From assembly GCA_946402335.1 (NCBI GenBank), contig CAMIWE010000014.1:1-45688 (forward strand): 45,688 bases of DNA, given 5' to 3'. The DNA comes from an uncultured Lachnoclostridium sp. Its GTDB lineage: Bacteria > Bacillota > Clostridia > Lachnospirales > Lachnospiraceae. Shown piece by piece: positions 25,291 to 33,438 of this stretch. Every line of letters starts with the position of its first letter. Position 1 is the stretch's first letter. Both the position numbers and the translations under genes were made by a program. The notes under the pieces were generated by a model. The model worked only from the letters and a program-made list of their open reading frames with translations. It ran no database searches and was not told the origin of the DNA.

Positions 25291-27642
25291 ATGAGCAGGA
25301 AGAGTAGGATTGCCCGGTTCTTCGCGGGTGTTGCAGCAATGCTTTTAGCACTCGTGATTATCGGACCGGCCGTTTCGGACAAAGGTTCCAATCATGCTTC
25401 GGCTTCGGATATTCAGCCGGTAGAGATCAATGAGACAACGTTTCCGGATCCGGCTTTCCGGGCATACATTTCGGGACCGGAGTTCAATCCGGACGGAGAC
25501 AATGTGCTTTCCGCGGAGGAGATTCTCCTGATCCGCGACATTCATTGTGATGCACGTGGCATCCAGTCCCTGAAGGGAATTGAGTTTCTGGTAGAGCTGC
25601 GGGGCCTGTACTGTACAGACAACCGCATTCAGACCATGGACCTCAGCCACAACAAGCTGCTTACCGGTGTATGGTGCTCCGGAAACCTGTTCACGTCACT
25701 TGATTTTTCGGCCAATCCGAATCTGGAATGGGTATACTGCTTTGACTGCAAGCTGACCAGCCTGAACGTTTCCAACAATCCGAAGATGTCTTACATCGAA
25801 TGCAATACGAATCCGCTCGGGTCGCTGGATGTGAGCCACAACCCGCTGTTGGAGCATCTGATGTGCGGTTCCTGCGGGCTGACGTCGCTTAATTTGTCGC
25901 AGAATCCGAACCTGCAGCATCTGGATGCCTTCCGGAATAAGCTGACGCAGTTGGATGTGACGAACTGCCCGAAACTGAAGCGGCTTGATATCTGGGACAA
26001 TCACAGTCTCGGAAGTATTGATATCAGTAAGAACAAGGGGCTGCAGTATTACAACTGCGCCAACAACGGCGCGACGAGTATAAACGTCAGCAACAATCCT
26101 GAGCTGCAGAAACTGATCTGCAGTTATAACAGGATCAGTTCCTTAGATGTGTCCCACAATCCGAAACTGTTTTATCTGGACTGCGCGGTCAATCAGATCG
26201 GAAGCCTGAATCTTTCGAACAACCCGCGGCTGCATTTTCTGCAGGCCTTTACCAACCCGTTCACCACGCTTGATATCAGCAATAACGAGTTTCTGGTGAA
26301 GACTTACCGGGAAGGCACGAAGAAGTCCGAAGCAGCGGTATGCCAGGGACATTCCTGGACGATCAATTACGGCGGGGCTTCGTCCACCGGCGGGGACAAT
26401 CTTTATTTCCTCTGCTTTGACGATACGGTCAGCCTGATCACGGAAGCCAAAAACACGAATCAGGAACAGGTCACGGAGCAGCCGAAGAACAACAATACGG
26501 ATACGAGTGACCTGATCACCCGCGAGGCAGTCGTGAAGCGGCTGTATGAGATGGCGGGAAAGCCGGGCGTGAAAGGGTTGAAGACCCGGTTTAAGGACGT
26601 GAAGGCCGGTGCATCGTATGAAGCCGCCGTGCTCTGGGGCGAGAAGTACAGCATCTGTATCGGCTATCCGAACGTGTCCTCGGACAACTTCGGTGTAGGC
26701 AAATGGATCAGCAGACAGGATCTTGCCTATATGCTGATGCGTTTTGCGGAATATATGAATTACAAGCGGGCGATCGATTTCGGCCGCAGCGATGATTTTA
26801 TCGATTACTACGAGATCGACGATTATGCGTGGGAGGCAATCTGCTGGGCCGCAACATGGAATATCATGGTCGGCAAGGGAGACCCGGACGCGCCGAAATC
26901 GGAGCGCCGGATCGATCCGCACGGAAATGCGACCCGGACCGAGTTTGAGACGATGATAAAAAGGCTCCTTGAGGTAAATCCCGGCGTAACGCCGCCGAAG
27001 GTTACGGATGAGGAACACGCTAACGGGACGGAGCAGAATTCGTCCGGCACAGAGAAGACGGAAACGCCTTCTGTGACAGGGAAGAACGACTCCGCGGGAA
27101 CAGGAAAGAAAGATGACTCCGCAGGGGCGGAGAAAAAGGACGCACCTGCAACGGGGAATAAGGAAGAGCCGGCAGGAACCGGAAAAGCAGACGGATCGGA
27201 ACAGAAAACGGATGATGCCGCATCGGTTACGAATCCGGACCAGTCCGCGGATTCTTCTCAAAAAGGCGACACGGATGCCAATCCCGGAACGGACGGGAAC
27301 GACACTGCAATCGGGGCTTTGGATCCGAATGTTCCTGCAGACAGCGGAAATAACGGGGATGCTTCGGTAGCGGCGCCGGGAAGCACCGATGCGGACCAGT
27401 CTGTGGATTCCTCTCAGAATCCGGTTTTGGAAAATGACGGGACGGAACCGGACAGCGCGGGAGCGAAAGCGGCCGAAGAAGCCGCAACCGTAACGGCTGA
27501 GTCTTCCGCACAGCAGAACGGCACCGATCAAAAAAAGGATTCTAAGGGAATCCTCCTGCCGGCTTTGCTTAGTGTTCTTGCGGCAGCGCTGATTGCCGGT
27601 GCGGCAGTGTTTCTTTGGAAGAAAAAGAGAAAGAATGCTTAA
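25291..27642 (+). CDS. surface protein: leucine-rich repeats, SLH-like region, membrane anchor
   Basis: A 783-residue exported protein. The ATG at 25291 is chosen because a signal peptide (RKSRIARFFAGVAAMLLALVI) follows it and AAAAGGGG precedes it; the frame opens earlier at 25123, upstream of the promoter. Residues about 70-340 are 21-residue leucine-rich repeats of the type SLDVSHNPxLxxLxCxxNxLT. Residues about 405-560 resemble S-layer-homology domains (FKDVKAGASYEAAVLWGEKYSICIGYP, WISRQDLAYMLMRFAEYM, WICWAATWNIMVGKG-like), which bind cell-wall polymers. A Gly/Thr/Glu/Asp-rich tail of about 185 residues follows, then one C-terminal membrane helix (LLPALLSVLAAALIAGAAVFLW) and a basic end KKKRKNA. 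No LPxTG motif is present. It is likely an adhesin or wall-organising protein. Confidence 0.85.
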   Translation: MSRKSRIARFFAGVAAMLLALVIIGPAVSDKGSNHASASDIQPVEINETTFPDPAFRAYISGPEFNPDGDNVLSAEEILLIRDIHCDARGIQSLKGIEFLVELRGLYCTDNRIQTMDLSHNKLLTGVWCSGNLFTSLDFSANPNLEWVYCFDCKLTSLNVSNNPKMSYIECNTNPLGSLDVSHNPLLEHLMCGSCGLTSLNLSQNPNLQHLDAFRNKLTQLDVTNCPKLKRLDIWDNHSLGSIDISKNKGLQYYNCANNGATSINVSNNPELQKLICSYNRISSLDVSHNPKLFYLDCAVNQIGSLNLSNNPRLHFLQAFTNPFTTLDISNNEFLVKTYREGTKKSEAAVCQGHSWTINYGGASSTGGDNLYFLCFDDTVSLITEAKNTNQEQVTEQPKNNNTDTSDLITREAVVKRLYEMAGKPGVKGLKTRFKDVKAGASYEAAVLWGEKYSICIGYPNVSSDNFGVGKWISRQDLAYMLMRFAEYMNYKRAIDFGRSDDFIDYYEIDDYAWEAICWAATWNIMVGKGDPDAPKSERRIDPHGNATRTEFETMIKRLLEVNPGVTPPKVTDEEHANGTEQNSSGTEKTETPSVTGKNDSAGTGKKDDSAGAEKKDAPATGNKEEPAGTGKADGSEQKTDDAASVTNPDQSADSSQKGDTDANPGTDGNDTAIGALDPNVPADSGNNGDASVAAPGSTDADQSVDSSQNPVLENDGTEPDSAGAKAAEEAATVTAESSAQQNGTDQKKDSKGILLPALLSVLAAALIAGAAVFLWKKKRKNA

Positions 27643-27678
27643 ACGGCCAATGACATGCCTGTTTCGGGGGGAACAGAG

Positions 27679-28161
27679 ATGAATGTTGCACAGTTACAAA
27701 AACTCATTGAAGAACAGAAGCTTGATTACAGAATCTATCACATCGGGGAAGAAGGATATTTCGATGAGGCCTTCAACCTGGTTTCCTGTGCGGACGGAAC
27801 GTGGGAGACCTTCTACGGCGAGCACGGCGGCAGAACCAATCGGAAAGTTTACGATTCGGAAGAGGAGGCCGCGGATGCATTTTACGCAATCATGAAGGAA
27901 ACCGGCATGCGTAAGCTGCCCGGAAAGGTTGGTTCATGTATCCTGGAAGCGGACCGAAGGCTTACTTCGAATCAGGAATCACGGACACAGAAGATTCTTT
28001 TCGGGATGCTTGTATTTCTCGCCGTTTTGTTTCTTGTTATAACGGTTATGCAGGCGGTTACTGAAACCGTGCAGGAACCGTGGTTTTGTGTTTGTATTGC
28101 TCTGACGGCGGTATTCGCTGTATCGGCCGTTGTTATGTTTCGGGGTTTTCGCAGAAAGTAA
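27679..28161 (+). CDS. small membrane protein of unknown function
   Basis: A 160-residue protein; the ATG at 27679 has GGGGGGAAC upstream. The N-terminal 100 residues are soluble (LIEEQKLDYRIYHIGEEGYFDEAFNLV, TFYGEHGGRTNRKVYDSEEEAADAFYAIM) and resemble small immunity-type or SMI1-like cytoplasmic proteins only loosely. Two C-terminal membrane helices follow (KILFGMLVFLAVLFLVITVM, FCVCIALTAVFAVSAVVMF). It lies between the LRR protein and the c-di-GMP phosphodiesterase genes with gaps of 36 and 11 bp, so it probably belongs to that transcript. Confidence 0.65.
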   Translation: MNVAQLQKLIEEQKLDYRIYHIGEEGYFDEAFNLVSCADGTWETFYGEHGGRTNRKVYDSEEEAADAFYAIMKETGMRKLPGKVGSCILEADRRLTSNQESRTQKILFGMLVFLAVLFLVITVMQAVTETVQEPWFCVCIALTAVFAVSAVVMFRGFRRK

Positions 28162-28172
28162 TAGGAGCAGCT

Positions 28173-30152
28173 ATGATTGATCCGTTTACAACGCAAATTT
28201 CCTTCCTGGTATTCGAGGCATTATTCTGCCTGCTGTCTGCACTTGTGTATGCGGCAAGCAGGGATCCTATGCGCATTCGGAAGGGTACCATGCTTGCACT
28301 CGATATTTCCTGCGGCTTCATGTTAACCTGCGAATATCTGTTTTATGTATTCCGCGGCAGTACGGCGCCGGTGGAAGTGTTCTTTATGCGCTTTGTCAAC
28401 GCAGGCGTCTATTACCTGATCGTTTTGCTTCTTTTGTTCTATGCAATGATCGTGGCGGTCCGGCTGTTCGGACGGTTTGACCTTAAGAAGGACATGCCGT
28501 GCCGGAAGCGTTTTCTTACGGTATGCGGCATTGTCGCCGTCGGACTCGTTCTCGTCACGGTGTCCCAGTTTACGGGAATCTATTACTATTTCGATTCGAA
28601 CAATGTCTATCAGCGCGGTCCCCTTTTCTGGCTTTCCGCGGTAATCCCCACGCTCGGCGCATTGCTGGTTGCGTCAGTCATCATTGAATATCGTCACCGC
28701 GTCAGCCGGATTCAGGAAATGGTGTTAATTTCCTATGTGGTATTGCCGATTATCGGTGAGATCATCCAGATTCTTAACTACGGAAATTCCATCATGAACA
28801 TCTGTGTCGGGCTTTCGGTTCTTTTGATGTTTTTCGAAAACATGATCTACAAGGAAAAGGAAATCATCGAAGCGTCAAGAACCGAATTCCGTACGGGACT
28901 TGCCAACGAGCACGGTTATGTGGAATGGCTGAATGCGATGAAGGGCAATCCCGACCTGAAGGATTACGCGGCGGTATTTTTCGATCTTCGGAAATTCTCC
29001 GATATAAACCGCAAATACGGCGTCGAGAACGGAAACCGAATTCTGGCGGGATTCGGAAATATTTTAAGGGGAACGATTGAAGAAGACGAGATCCTCGGCC
29101 GGCAGTACGGCAACAAATTTATCGCAATCGTTCGAAGAAAGAATCTCGACAGACTGTTAGAGCGCCTTCGCGGCACGGAGGTGACCTTTAAGGATACCAA
29201 TACGGGAACGGACGGCAAAGTCACCCTGACGGCGCACGTAGGCGTTTACGATATTGACCGGACGGATTTAGACGGGGAGGATTTGCTTGTTTTCGGCGGT
29301 CATGCATTAAGCACCGCCAAGTCCCGGGACAATGAGGAAGTTGTATGGCTGACACAGGAACTGTTAGATTCCATTGCGGCCGGAAAGAAGCTGGAAAGCG
29401 ATATCCGTCTCGGCATAAAGAACGGGGAATTTGAACCGTTTTATCAGCCGAAGGTGAATCTGAAAACCGGAAAAATATGCGGCGCGGAAGCACTGTCCCG
29501 ATGGAATCATGACGGGAAGATCCTGCCGCCCGGCAGCTATATCCCCATTATGGAGGCCAACGACACGATCTGCCTTCTGGACCTTTACATCCTGAAGGCC
29601 GTTTGCGAAGATATTGCCGGATGGCTCCGCGAAGGAATAGAAGTTCCGATGATCTCGGTGAACTTTTCAAGACGGAATCTGACCGATCCCGACCTGGCGG
29701 ACCATATCGATAAGGTTGTCCGGGAAACGGGCATTCCGAAGCAGCTGATTGAGATTGAGGTAACGGAGGGAAGCGACGAGTTCTCGGTCGGTGTCCTCCG
29801 GCGGTTTGCGGACAATCTGCACCGGCTCGGATATAAGATTTCCATCGATGATTTCGGAACGGCGGGATCTTCTCTGACACTGCTTCGCGAGATTACCTTC
29901 GATACACTCAAGATTGACAAAGGCTTCGTGGATCATGACAACCAAAAGGACATCACCATTCTGACATGTATTATCCGCCTTGCGAACGAGATCAATATGG
30001 ATATCGTTGCGGAAGGGGTTGAGCAGAAGACCCAGGTTGATATTCTTGAAAAACTCGGTGTGGAAGTCATTCAGGGCTTTTACTTTGATAAAGCGCTGTC
30101 CAAGGAAAAGATGGCGGAACGTCTTCGCTCGCCGAAATACGGCAGTCATTAG
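28173..30152 (+). CDS. membrane c-di-GMP phosphodiesterase with degenerate GGDEF and intact EAL
   Basis: A 659-residue signalling protein. The ATG at 28173 has AGGAGCAG upstream. Seven or so membrane helices occupy residues 1-225. The GGDEF domain (about 260-375) is degenerate: the signature position reads RQYGNKF instead of R-GGDEF, so no cyclase activity is expected. The EAL domain (about 410-650) keeps the catalytic set: EALSRW near 438, NFSRRNL, EIEVTEG, DDFGTAGSSL, KIDKGF and EGVEQ. It would hydrolyse c-di-GMP to pGpG, possibly gated by GTP binding to the GGDEF remnant as in known hybrid proteins. The neighbouring LRR surface protein is a plausible target process. Confidence 0.9.
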   Translation: MIDPFTTQISFLVFEALFCLLSALVYAASRDPMRIRKGTMLALDISCGFMLTCEYLFYVFRGSTAPVEVFFMRFVNAGVYYLIVLLLLFYAMIVAVRLFGRFDLKKDMPCRKRFLTVCGIVAVGLVLVTVSQFTGIYYYFDSNNVYQRGPLFWLSAVIPTLGALLVASVIIEYRHRVSRIQEMVLISYVVLPIIGEIIQILNYGNSIMNICVGLSVLLMFFENMIYKEKEIIEASRTEFRTGLANEHGYVEWLNAMKGNPDLKDYAAVFFDLRKFSDINRKYGVENGNRILAGFGNILRGTIEEDEILGRQYGNKFIAIVRRKNLDRLLERLRGTEVTFKDTNTGTDGKVTLTAHVGVYDIDRTDLDGEDLLVFGGHALSTAKSRDNEEVVWLTQELLDSIAAGKKLESDIRLGIKNGEFEPFYQPKVNLKTGKICGAEALSRWNHDGKILPPGSYIPIMEANDTICLLDLYILKAVCEDIAGWLREGIEVPMISVNFSRRNLTDPDLADHIDKVVRETGIPKQLIEIEVTEGSDEFSVGVLRRFADNLHRLGYKISIDDFGTAGSSLTLLREITFDTLKIDKGFVDHDNQKDITILTCIIRLANEINMDIVAEGVEQKTQVDILEKLGVEVIQGFYFDKALSKEKMAERLRSPKYGSH

Positions 30153-30186
30153 AAATACCCGAAAGCCCGTTCAAAGAGAAAGGTAT

Positions 30187-30233
30187 CCGGTGAAGTTCGG
30201 AGGTTTGTTTCCGTCCTTCACCGGACTTTTTTT
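30187..30233 (+). terminator. intrinsic terminator after the EAL gene
   Basis: Stem CCGGTGAAG/CTTCACCGG with a 20-base loop, followed by ACTTTTTTT. It separates the c-di-GMP gene from the quorum-sensing region. Confidence 0.8.
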
Positions 30234-30277
30234 GCACGAAACATTGAACGCTTTTCCGCCTGGTTCTTATTGACGGA

Positions 30278-30305
30278 TTGCGAAAAATGTGAAATAATTT
30301 ATAAA
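30278..30305 (+). promoter_or_regulatory. possible promoter of the histidine kinase gene
   Basis: TTGCGA (30278-30283), 16 bases, TATAAA (30300-30305). Unlike the two peptide promoters it has no TGTCGTT boxes, so the kinase is probably expressed at a basal level outside the feedback loop. Confidence 0.5.
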
Positions 30306-30380
30306 CTGATATTTCTATTGTTTGACCTGTGGCATATTGTTACCCGGATCGGGTTTACGGACTTGTGAAAGAGGCAAATC

Positions 30381-31661
30381 ATGGTTTTGTGGCTGGCGGA
30401 TTATCTGATCAATCTACTCAGTTATTATATCGTCTACAGATGGATCCTCTGTGTTCCGTTTCGTAAAAAACTCCTTCTTCATATCGGCGTGGCACTTGGC
30501 ATGTGCCCGGTCGTAATCGGAATGTGCCAATTCGGATATGACCGCTACGTCATATCCTTTGCCGCTTTGATGGCCCTTTTGATTATGGTGAAAGCAAAGC
30601 ACATTATGGTACTGCTGTTCTTTCCGATGGCGCTTTTTGCCACGGGGGCCGTTTCGATACTGGTCACGTATGTTCTTTCGTTTGCGACCGGTATTCCGTA
30701 TCCGGAATTCATGTCCCGAAAATGGTGGGGCGTTGCGTCGGAAACGGTATTCCCGATCGTATTTTTCGTACTCTTTTTGTGCTGCAGGCGGCTGCGTGAG
30801 GAAAGAGAGACGATGGCGTTCAGCATTCCCCAGTACATGACGGCCATGTTGGGTTCTTTCTGCCTTTTCATCGTCATCAGCGTATCGCAGGGCGTGATGA
30901 AAGGAAAAGCCAAATTATCGGATTTCTCCGGACTGATGTCGGTCTGTGTGGTAATTGTCGGAATCGTATTTGTCGTCCTTATCCTGTGGCAGTCGCGTAT
31001 CGAACGAAAGGCGTTGCAGTACAAGATGGAGAACGACTATTACCAGATGTGCCTGAAGAGGCAGGAGGCGCATATCCGGGAAATCGTAGAGAATGACCAG
31101 AAGATCCGCCGGTTCCGGCACGATGTGAATGCACATCTTACGGCGCTTGATCAGTGTATCCAGAGCAATGACTTTAAGCAGCTGAAATCCTATGTGGAGC
31201 GGATGCGCGCGGAGACACAGAAGCTGGAGGTACAGAAGTTCACCGGTATCGGCGTCGTGGATGCCATTATCAGCGAATGGTACCAGAAAGCGAAAGGCGA
31301 AGAGATTAAGTGGGAATGGGACGGAGGCCAGCTCGGGCAGACGGAGACGGAAGTCTTTGACCTTTGCGTGATCTTCTCCAACCTTTTAAGCAATGCGGTG
31401 GAAGCCGCGGAACAGGTCGAGGAAGGAAGAGAGCGGAAAATTCACGTTTCCTGCGGGACCTTCCGGGACAAGCTTTGCATCCGTGTTTCCAATACGTGCC
31501 GGAATAACCCGGAGATCAGGAAACGGCACGGCACGACGAAGAGCGACTATCAGAACCACGGGTTCGGACTGACGAACATTCGGAATACGGTTGCCAAAGC
31601 AAACGGTGAATTTCATATCAAAGAGGAGCAGGGCACCTTCGATGCGGAGATCATTTTGTGA
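30381..31661 (+). CDS. AgrC-like peptide-sensing histidine kinase
   Basis: A 426-residue HPK10-type kinase. Six membrane helices fill residues 1-205, as in AgrC, ComD and BlpH receptors for secreted peptides. A linker helix then leads to FRHDVNAHLTAL near residue 247, with the phosphorylated His of the H-x-x-x-N-H-like box. The GHKL ATPase has NLLSNAVEAAEQ (N box, near 335) and HGFGLTNIRNTVAKANGEF (G box, near 394). AAAGAGG precedes the ATG. It lies just upstream of a 25-residue peptide gene and a LytTR response regulator, so it likely senses that peptide or one of the two secreted peptides. No agrB is present. Confidence 0.9.
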   Translation: MVLWLADYLINLLSYYIVYRWILCVPFRKKLLLHIGVALGMCPVVIGMCQFGYDRYVISFAALMALLIMVKAKHIMVLLFFPMALFATGAVSILVTYVLSFATGIPYPEFMSRKWWGVASETVFPIVFFVLFLCCRRLREERETMAFSIPQYMTAMLGSFCLFIVISVSQGVMKGKAKLSDFSGLMSVCVVIVGIVFVVLILWQSRIERKALQYKMENDYYQMCLKRQEAHIREIVENDQKIRRFRHDVNAHLTALDQCIQSNDFKQLKSYVERMRAETQKLEVQKFTGIGVVDAIISEWYQKAKGEEIKWEWDGGQLGQTETEVFDLCVIFSNLLSNAVEAAEQVEEGRERKIHVSCGTFRDKLCIRVSNTCRNNPEIRKRHGTTKSDYQNHGFGLTNIRNTVAKANGEFHIKEEQGTFDAEIIL

Positions 31662-31690
31662 TGCCGCAAGTGCCTTTTATCCGAAAAATA

Positions 31691-31759
31691 TGTCGTTCAT
31701 CAAGAAAATATGTCGTTCATCCAAAACTGATTGCATTTTCCTCCGGTGCTTTTCATAAT
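31691..31759 (+). promoter_or_regulatory. LytTR-type operator pair and promoter of the 25-residue peptide gene
   Basis: Two direct repeats of ATATGTCGTTCATC have cores TGTCGTTCAT at 31691-31700 and 31711-31720, spaced 20 bp start to start. They fit the known AgrA/ComE-type LytTR half-site (CGTTnAT). The -35 TTGCAT begins at 31731, again 20 bp after the second box, and CATAAT follows after 17 bases (31754-31759). This is the geometry of an activator bound next to RNA polymerase. The same layout recurs at 32961-33030. Confidence 0.85.
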
Positions 31760-31784
31760 GAAAGAAAAAGGGGGTGGGCAGGAG

Positions 31785-31862
31785 ATGAATGATAGAAACG
31801 TTATATTGAGAGAGTACGATTTCTGGGATTGGTTCTGCCATCTGTTCGGAATTAACGGCTGA
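31785..31862 (+). CDS. 25-residue peptide, candidate pheromone
   Basis: A very short gene starting MNDRNVILRE, with an aromatic C-terminal half FWDWFCHLFGING. The ATG at 31785 follows GGGGGTGGGCAGGAG; an in-frame ATG at 31758 overlaps the -10 element and so cannot be used from this promoter. The gene has its own LytTR-controlled promoter and sits exactly between the kinase and regulator genes, as pheromone genes do. It has no double-glycine leader, no AgrD-type charged tail, and no AgrB partner in the window, so how it would be exported is unclear. Alternatives are a regulatory leader peptide or a leaderless bacteriocin. The reading frame is supported by signals only, not homology. Confidence 0.6.
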   Translation: MNDRNVILREYDFWDWFCHLFGING

Positions 31863-32029
31863 GTGCCGGGGCAGGATTCAGGAATTCAGACAACACGCCG
31901 ATAATGTATTATGGGTCATATGACAACGCAACCTGTCTATGGCCCTTGGGGTTTTAAAGGCGTATCATCAGCAAGACCTCTTCCGCATCGTACAAGTACA
32001 GACAGTTTTCTTTGAATTCGGAGGAGACG

Positions 32030-32752
32030 ATGATCATCATTGGAATTTGCGATGACGAAGAACAGTACCGCGCGCAGATTAAATTGCTCTGCAGCGCTTT
32101 TTTTGATACACAAAAACAGGAGTTCGGGTTCGTAGAGTTTACTTCCGGAGAGGAAGTCCTCGCTTATCAGGGAGACCGGATTCATTTGTTGTTTTTAGAT
32201 ATAGAGATGCCCGGTATGGGGGGATTGGAAGTCTTAAGCCGCGTCCGCAGAAATGAGCGGATCTGGCGGATCGTGTTCGTAACAAGCCACAAGGAACTGA
32301 AATGGGAAACCATTGATTTAAAGACACTGGCCTTTTTAGAGAAACCGCTTGAGAAAGCCGGCGTGGAAACCTGCATCAAGACCGTGCTTCGGGAGAATCG
32401 CGAGAATATTGAGATTTCTTACCGGACGCTCAAAGGAGCCGGACACATTCTGTTAGATGAGGTTGTTTTTGTTCAGGCACGCGGGAATTATGTAAGTATA
32501 TGTTCCGTGAAGGAAGAAATTCCGGGCTACGACAGCATCAAAACCATAGAGAAACAGACGGACGGAACGGATATGGTCCGGACGCATAAATCTTATCTGG
32601 CAAACCTTCAGCATGTGAAAAAAGTGAACGGAGAAGGCCTGCTGATGACGAACGGTGCCGTTGTGCCCGTGGGAAGAAAATACTATGCTTCCGTGAAAGA
32701 AGCTTATTATTCGTTTATCCGAAATGTGACGATAGACAGAAACAAAGGATAG
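32030..32752 (+). CDS. LytTR-family response regulator (AgrA/ComE-like)
   Basis: A 240-residue transcription regulator. The ATG at 32030 has GGAGGAG before it; the frame opens at a TTG at 32012. The receiver domain has ICDDEEQYRAQ (acidic pair), LLFLDIEMPGMGG with the phospho-Asp near residue 56, the Thr/Ser at VFVTSHKE and the Lys in FLEKPL. The LytTR DNA-binding domain spans about 140-235: EVVFVQARGNYVSI, MVRTHKSYLANLQHVKKV, VPVGRKYYASVKEAYYSF. LytTR proteins bind paired direct repeats like the two sets of TGTCGTT boxes here. An imperfect hairpin (about 31914-31946) before the gene may lower read-through from the peptide gene. Confidence 0.92.
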   Translation: MIIIGICDDEEQYRAQIKLLCSAFFDTQKQEFGFVEFTSGEEVLAYQGDRIHLLFLDIEMPGMGGLEVLSRVRRNERIWRIVFVTSHKELKWETIDLKTLAFLEKPLEKAGVETCIKTVLRENRENIEISYRTLKGAGHILLDEVVFVQARGNYVSICSVKEEIPGYDSIKTIEKQTDGTDMVRTHKSYLANLQHVKKVNGEGLLMTNGAVVPVGRKYYASVKEAYYSFIRNVTIDRNKG

Positions 32753-32960
32753 AATCCTCCGGAACAGATCCGGTGCGAATTTTAGATTTTTACGAGAAAC
32801 TCTGCAGATTGAGTTAGTTGGGAACCATCCGTATTTGTACACAAAAGAAACGAATCCGGACCACCAAATTCAGTGGGGGTTTCTCTTTTTTTGCCCTTTT
32901 TTCGGGGAAAGCCGTTCACCGGGGAAGGGCGGGTTATTTACGAAACATCTCTGCCTTTTG

Positions 32961-33030
32961 TGTCGTTTGTCAAAAAAACATGTCGTTCATCCACAACCGT
33001 TTGCTTTTGCGAAAAATGCACGCCTATAAT
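32961..33030 (+). promoter_or_regulatory. LytTR-type operator pair and promoter of the double-glycine peptide operon
   Basis: Cores TGTCGTTTGT (32961-32970) and TGTCGTTCAT (32981-32990) start 20 bp apart; -35 TTGCTT starts at 33001, 20 bp after the second box, and -10 TATAAT is at 33025-33030 (spacer 18). The leader of about 120 bases has a perfect 9-bp hairpin GCAGGCGGA/TCCGCCTGC (33037-33061). The gap after the regulator gene (32752-32960) holds only T-rich text with a weak hairpin near 32860-32890 and no gene that I can support. Confidence 0.87.
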
Positions 33031-33159
33031 GAGTTTGCAGGCGGAAATCACATCCGCCTGCGGAAACCGGTTTTGTTAACAAATACCTGTTTAATTGTTC
33101 CAATTCGCATTGCGCAGGCAAATTGGGCAAATACAAAAAATTTTCGGGAGGAAAAAATT

Positions 33160-33351
33160 ATGTTTAAGACTTTGTCTCAGAAAGAAATGATGAACGTTAA
33201 CGGCGGATTCAAGTACATTCCCGTCTATGATTTCTATTACACCAGCTCCGGCCTGGAGAGAAGATTTGTTAGGACCGTTCAGGTTCCCAGCAATGACAAG
33301 AGAAAGTATATTGAGCGTTACACCTATGTAAACGGTGTAAGAATTCACTAA
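33160..33351 (+). CDS. double-glycine leader peptide 1, Tyr-rich (bacteriocin-like)
   Basis: A 63-residue precursor. The 16-residue leader MFKTLSQKEMMNVNGG is a classic double-glycine type, cut after GG by C39 peptidase exporters (pattern LSxxEM-x-V-x-GG). The predicted 47-residue mature peptide begins FKYIPVYDFYY and has seven Tyr, nine Lys/Arg against four Asp/Glu (net about +5), and no Cys, so it is unmodified and linear unless tailored elsewhere. GGGAGG lies eight bases before the ATG. It is the first gene behind a LytTR-controlled promoter and is paired with a paralogue at 33439. It could be a bacteriocin, signal or matrix peptide. I recognise no named family. Confidence 0.8.
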   Translation: MFKTLSQKEMMNVNGGFKYIPVYDFYYTSSGLERRFVRTVQVPSNDKRKYIERYTYVNGVRIH

Positions 33352-33438
33352 TTCCGTTTGCTGATAAAAATCACCGAAAAGGTATAAACAATATTCCTTG
33401 GGAAAGGGGATATTGTTACGAAAAAAGGAGAGAGTATT

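Noticed and set aside
26143-27531. Long minus-strand open frame opposite the LRR gene
   Set aside because: It lacks a ribosome binding site, is rich in Arg, and mirrors the codon bias of the real plus-strand gene.
31758-31784. Longer 34-residue version of the candidate pheromone starting at the ATG at 31758
   Set aside because: That ATG overlaps the -10 element CATAAT, so it would not be in the transcript from this promoter.
31785-31862. Interpretation of the 25-residue peptide as AgrD
   Set aside because: It has no amphipathic leader or acidic C-terminal tail, and there is no AgrB gene nearby.
31896-31955. A 17-residue frame starting MYYGSYDN between the peptide gene and the regulator
   Set aside because: It has no ribosome binding site and coincides with an imperfect hairpin; chance open frame more likely.
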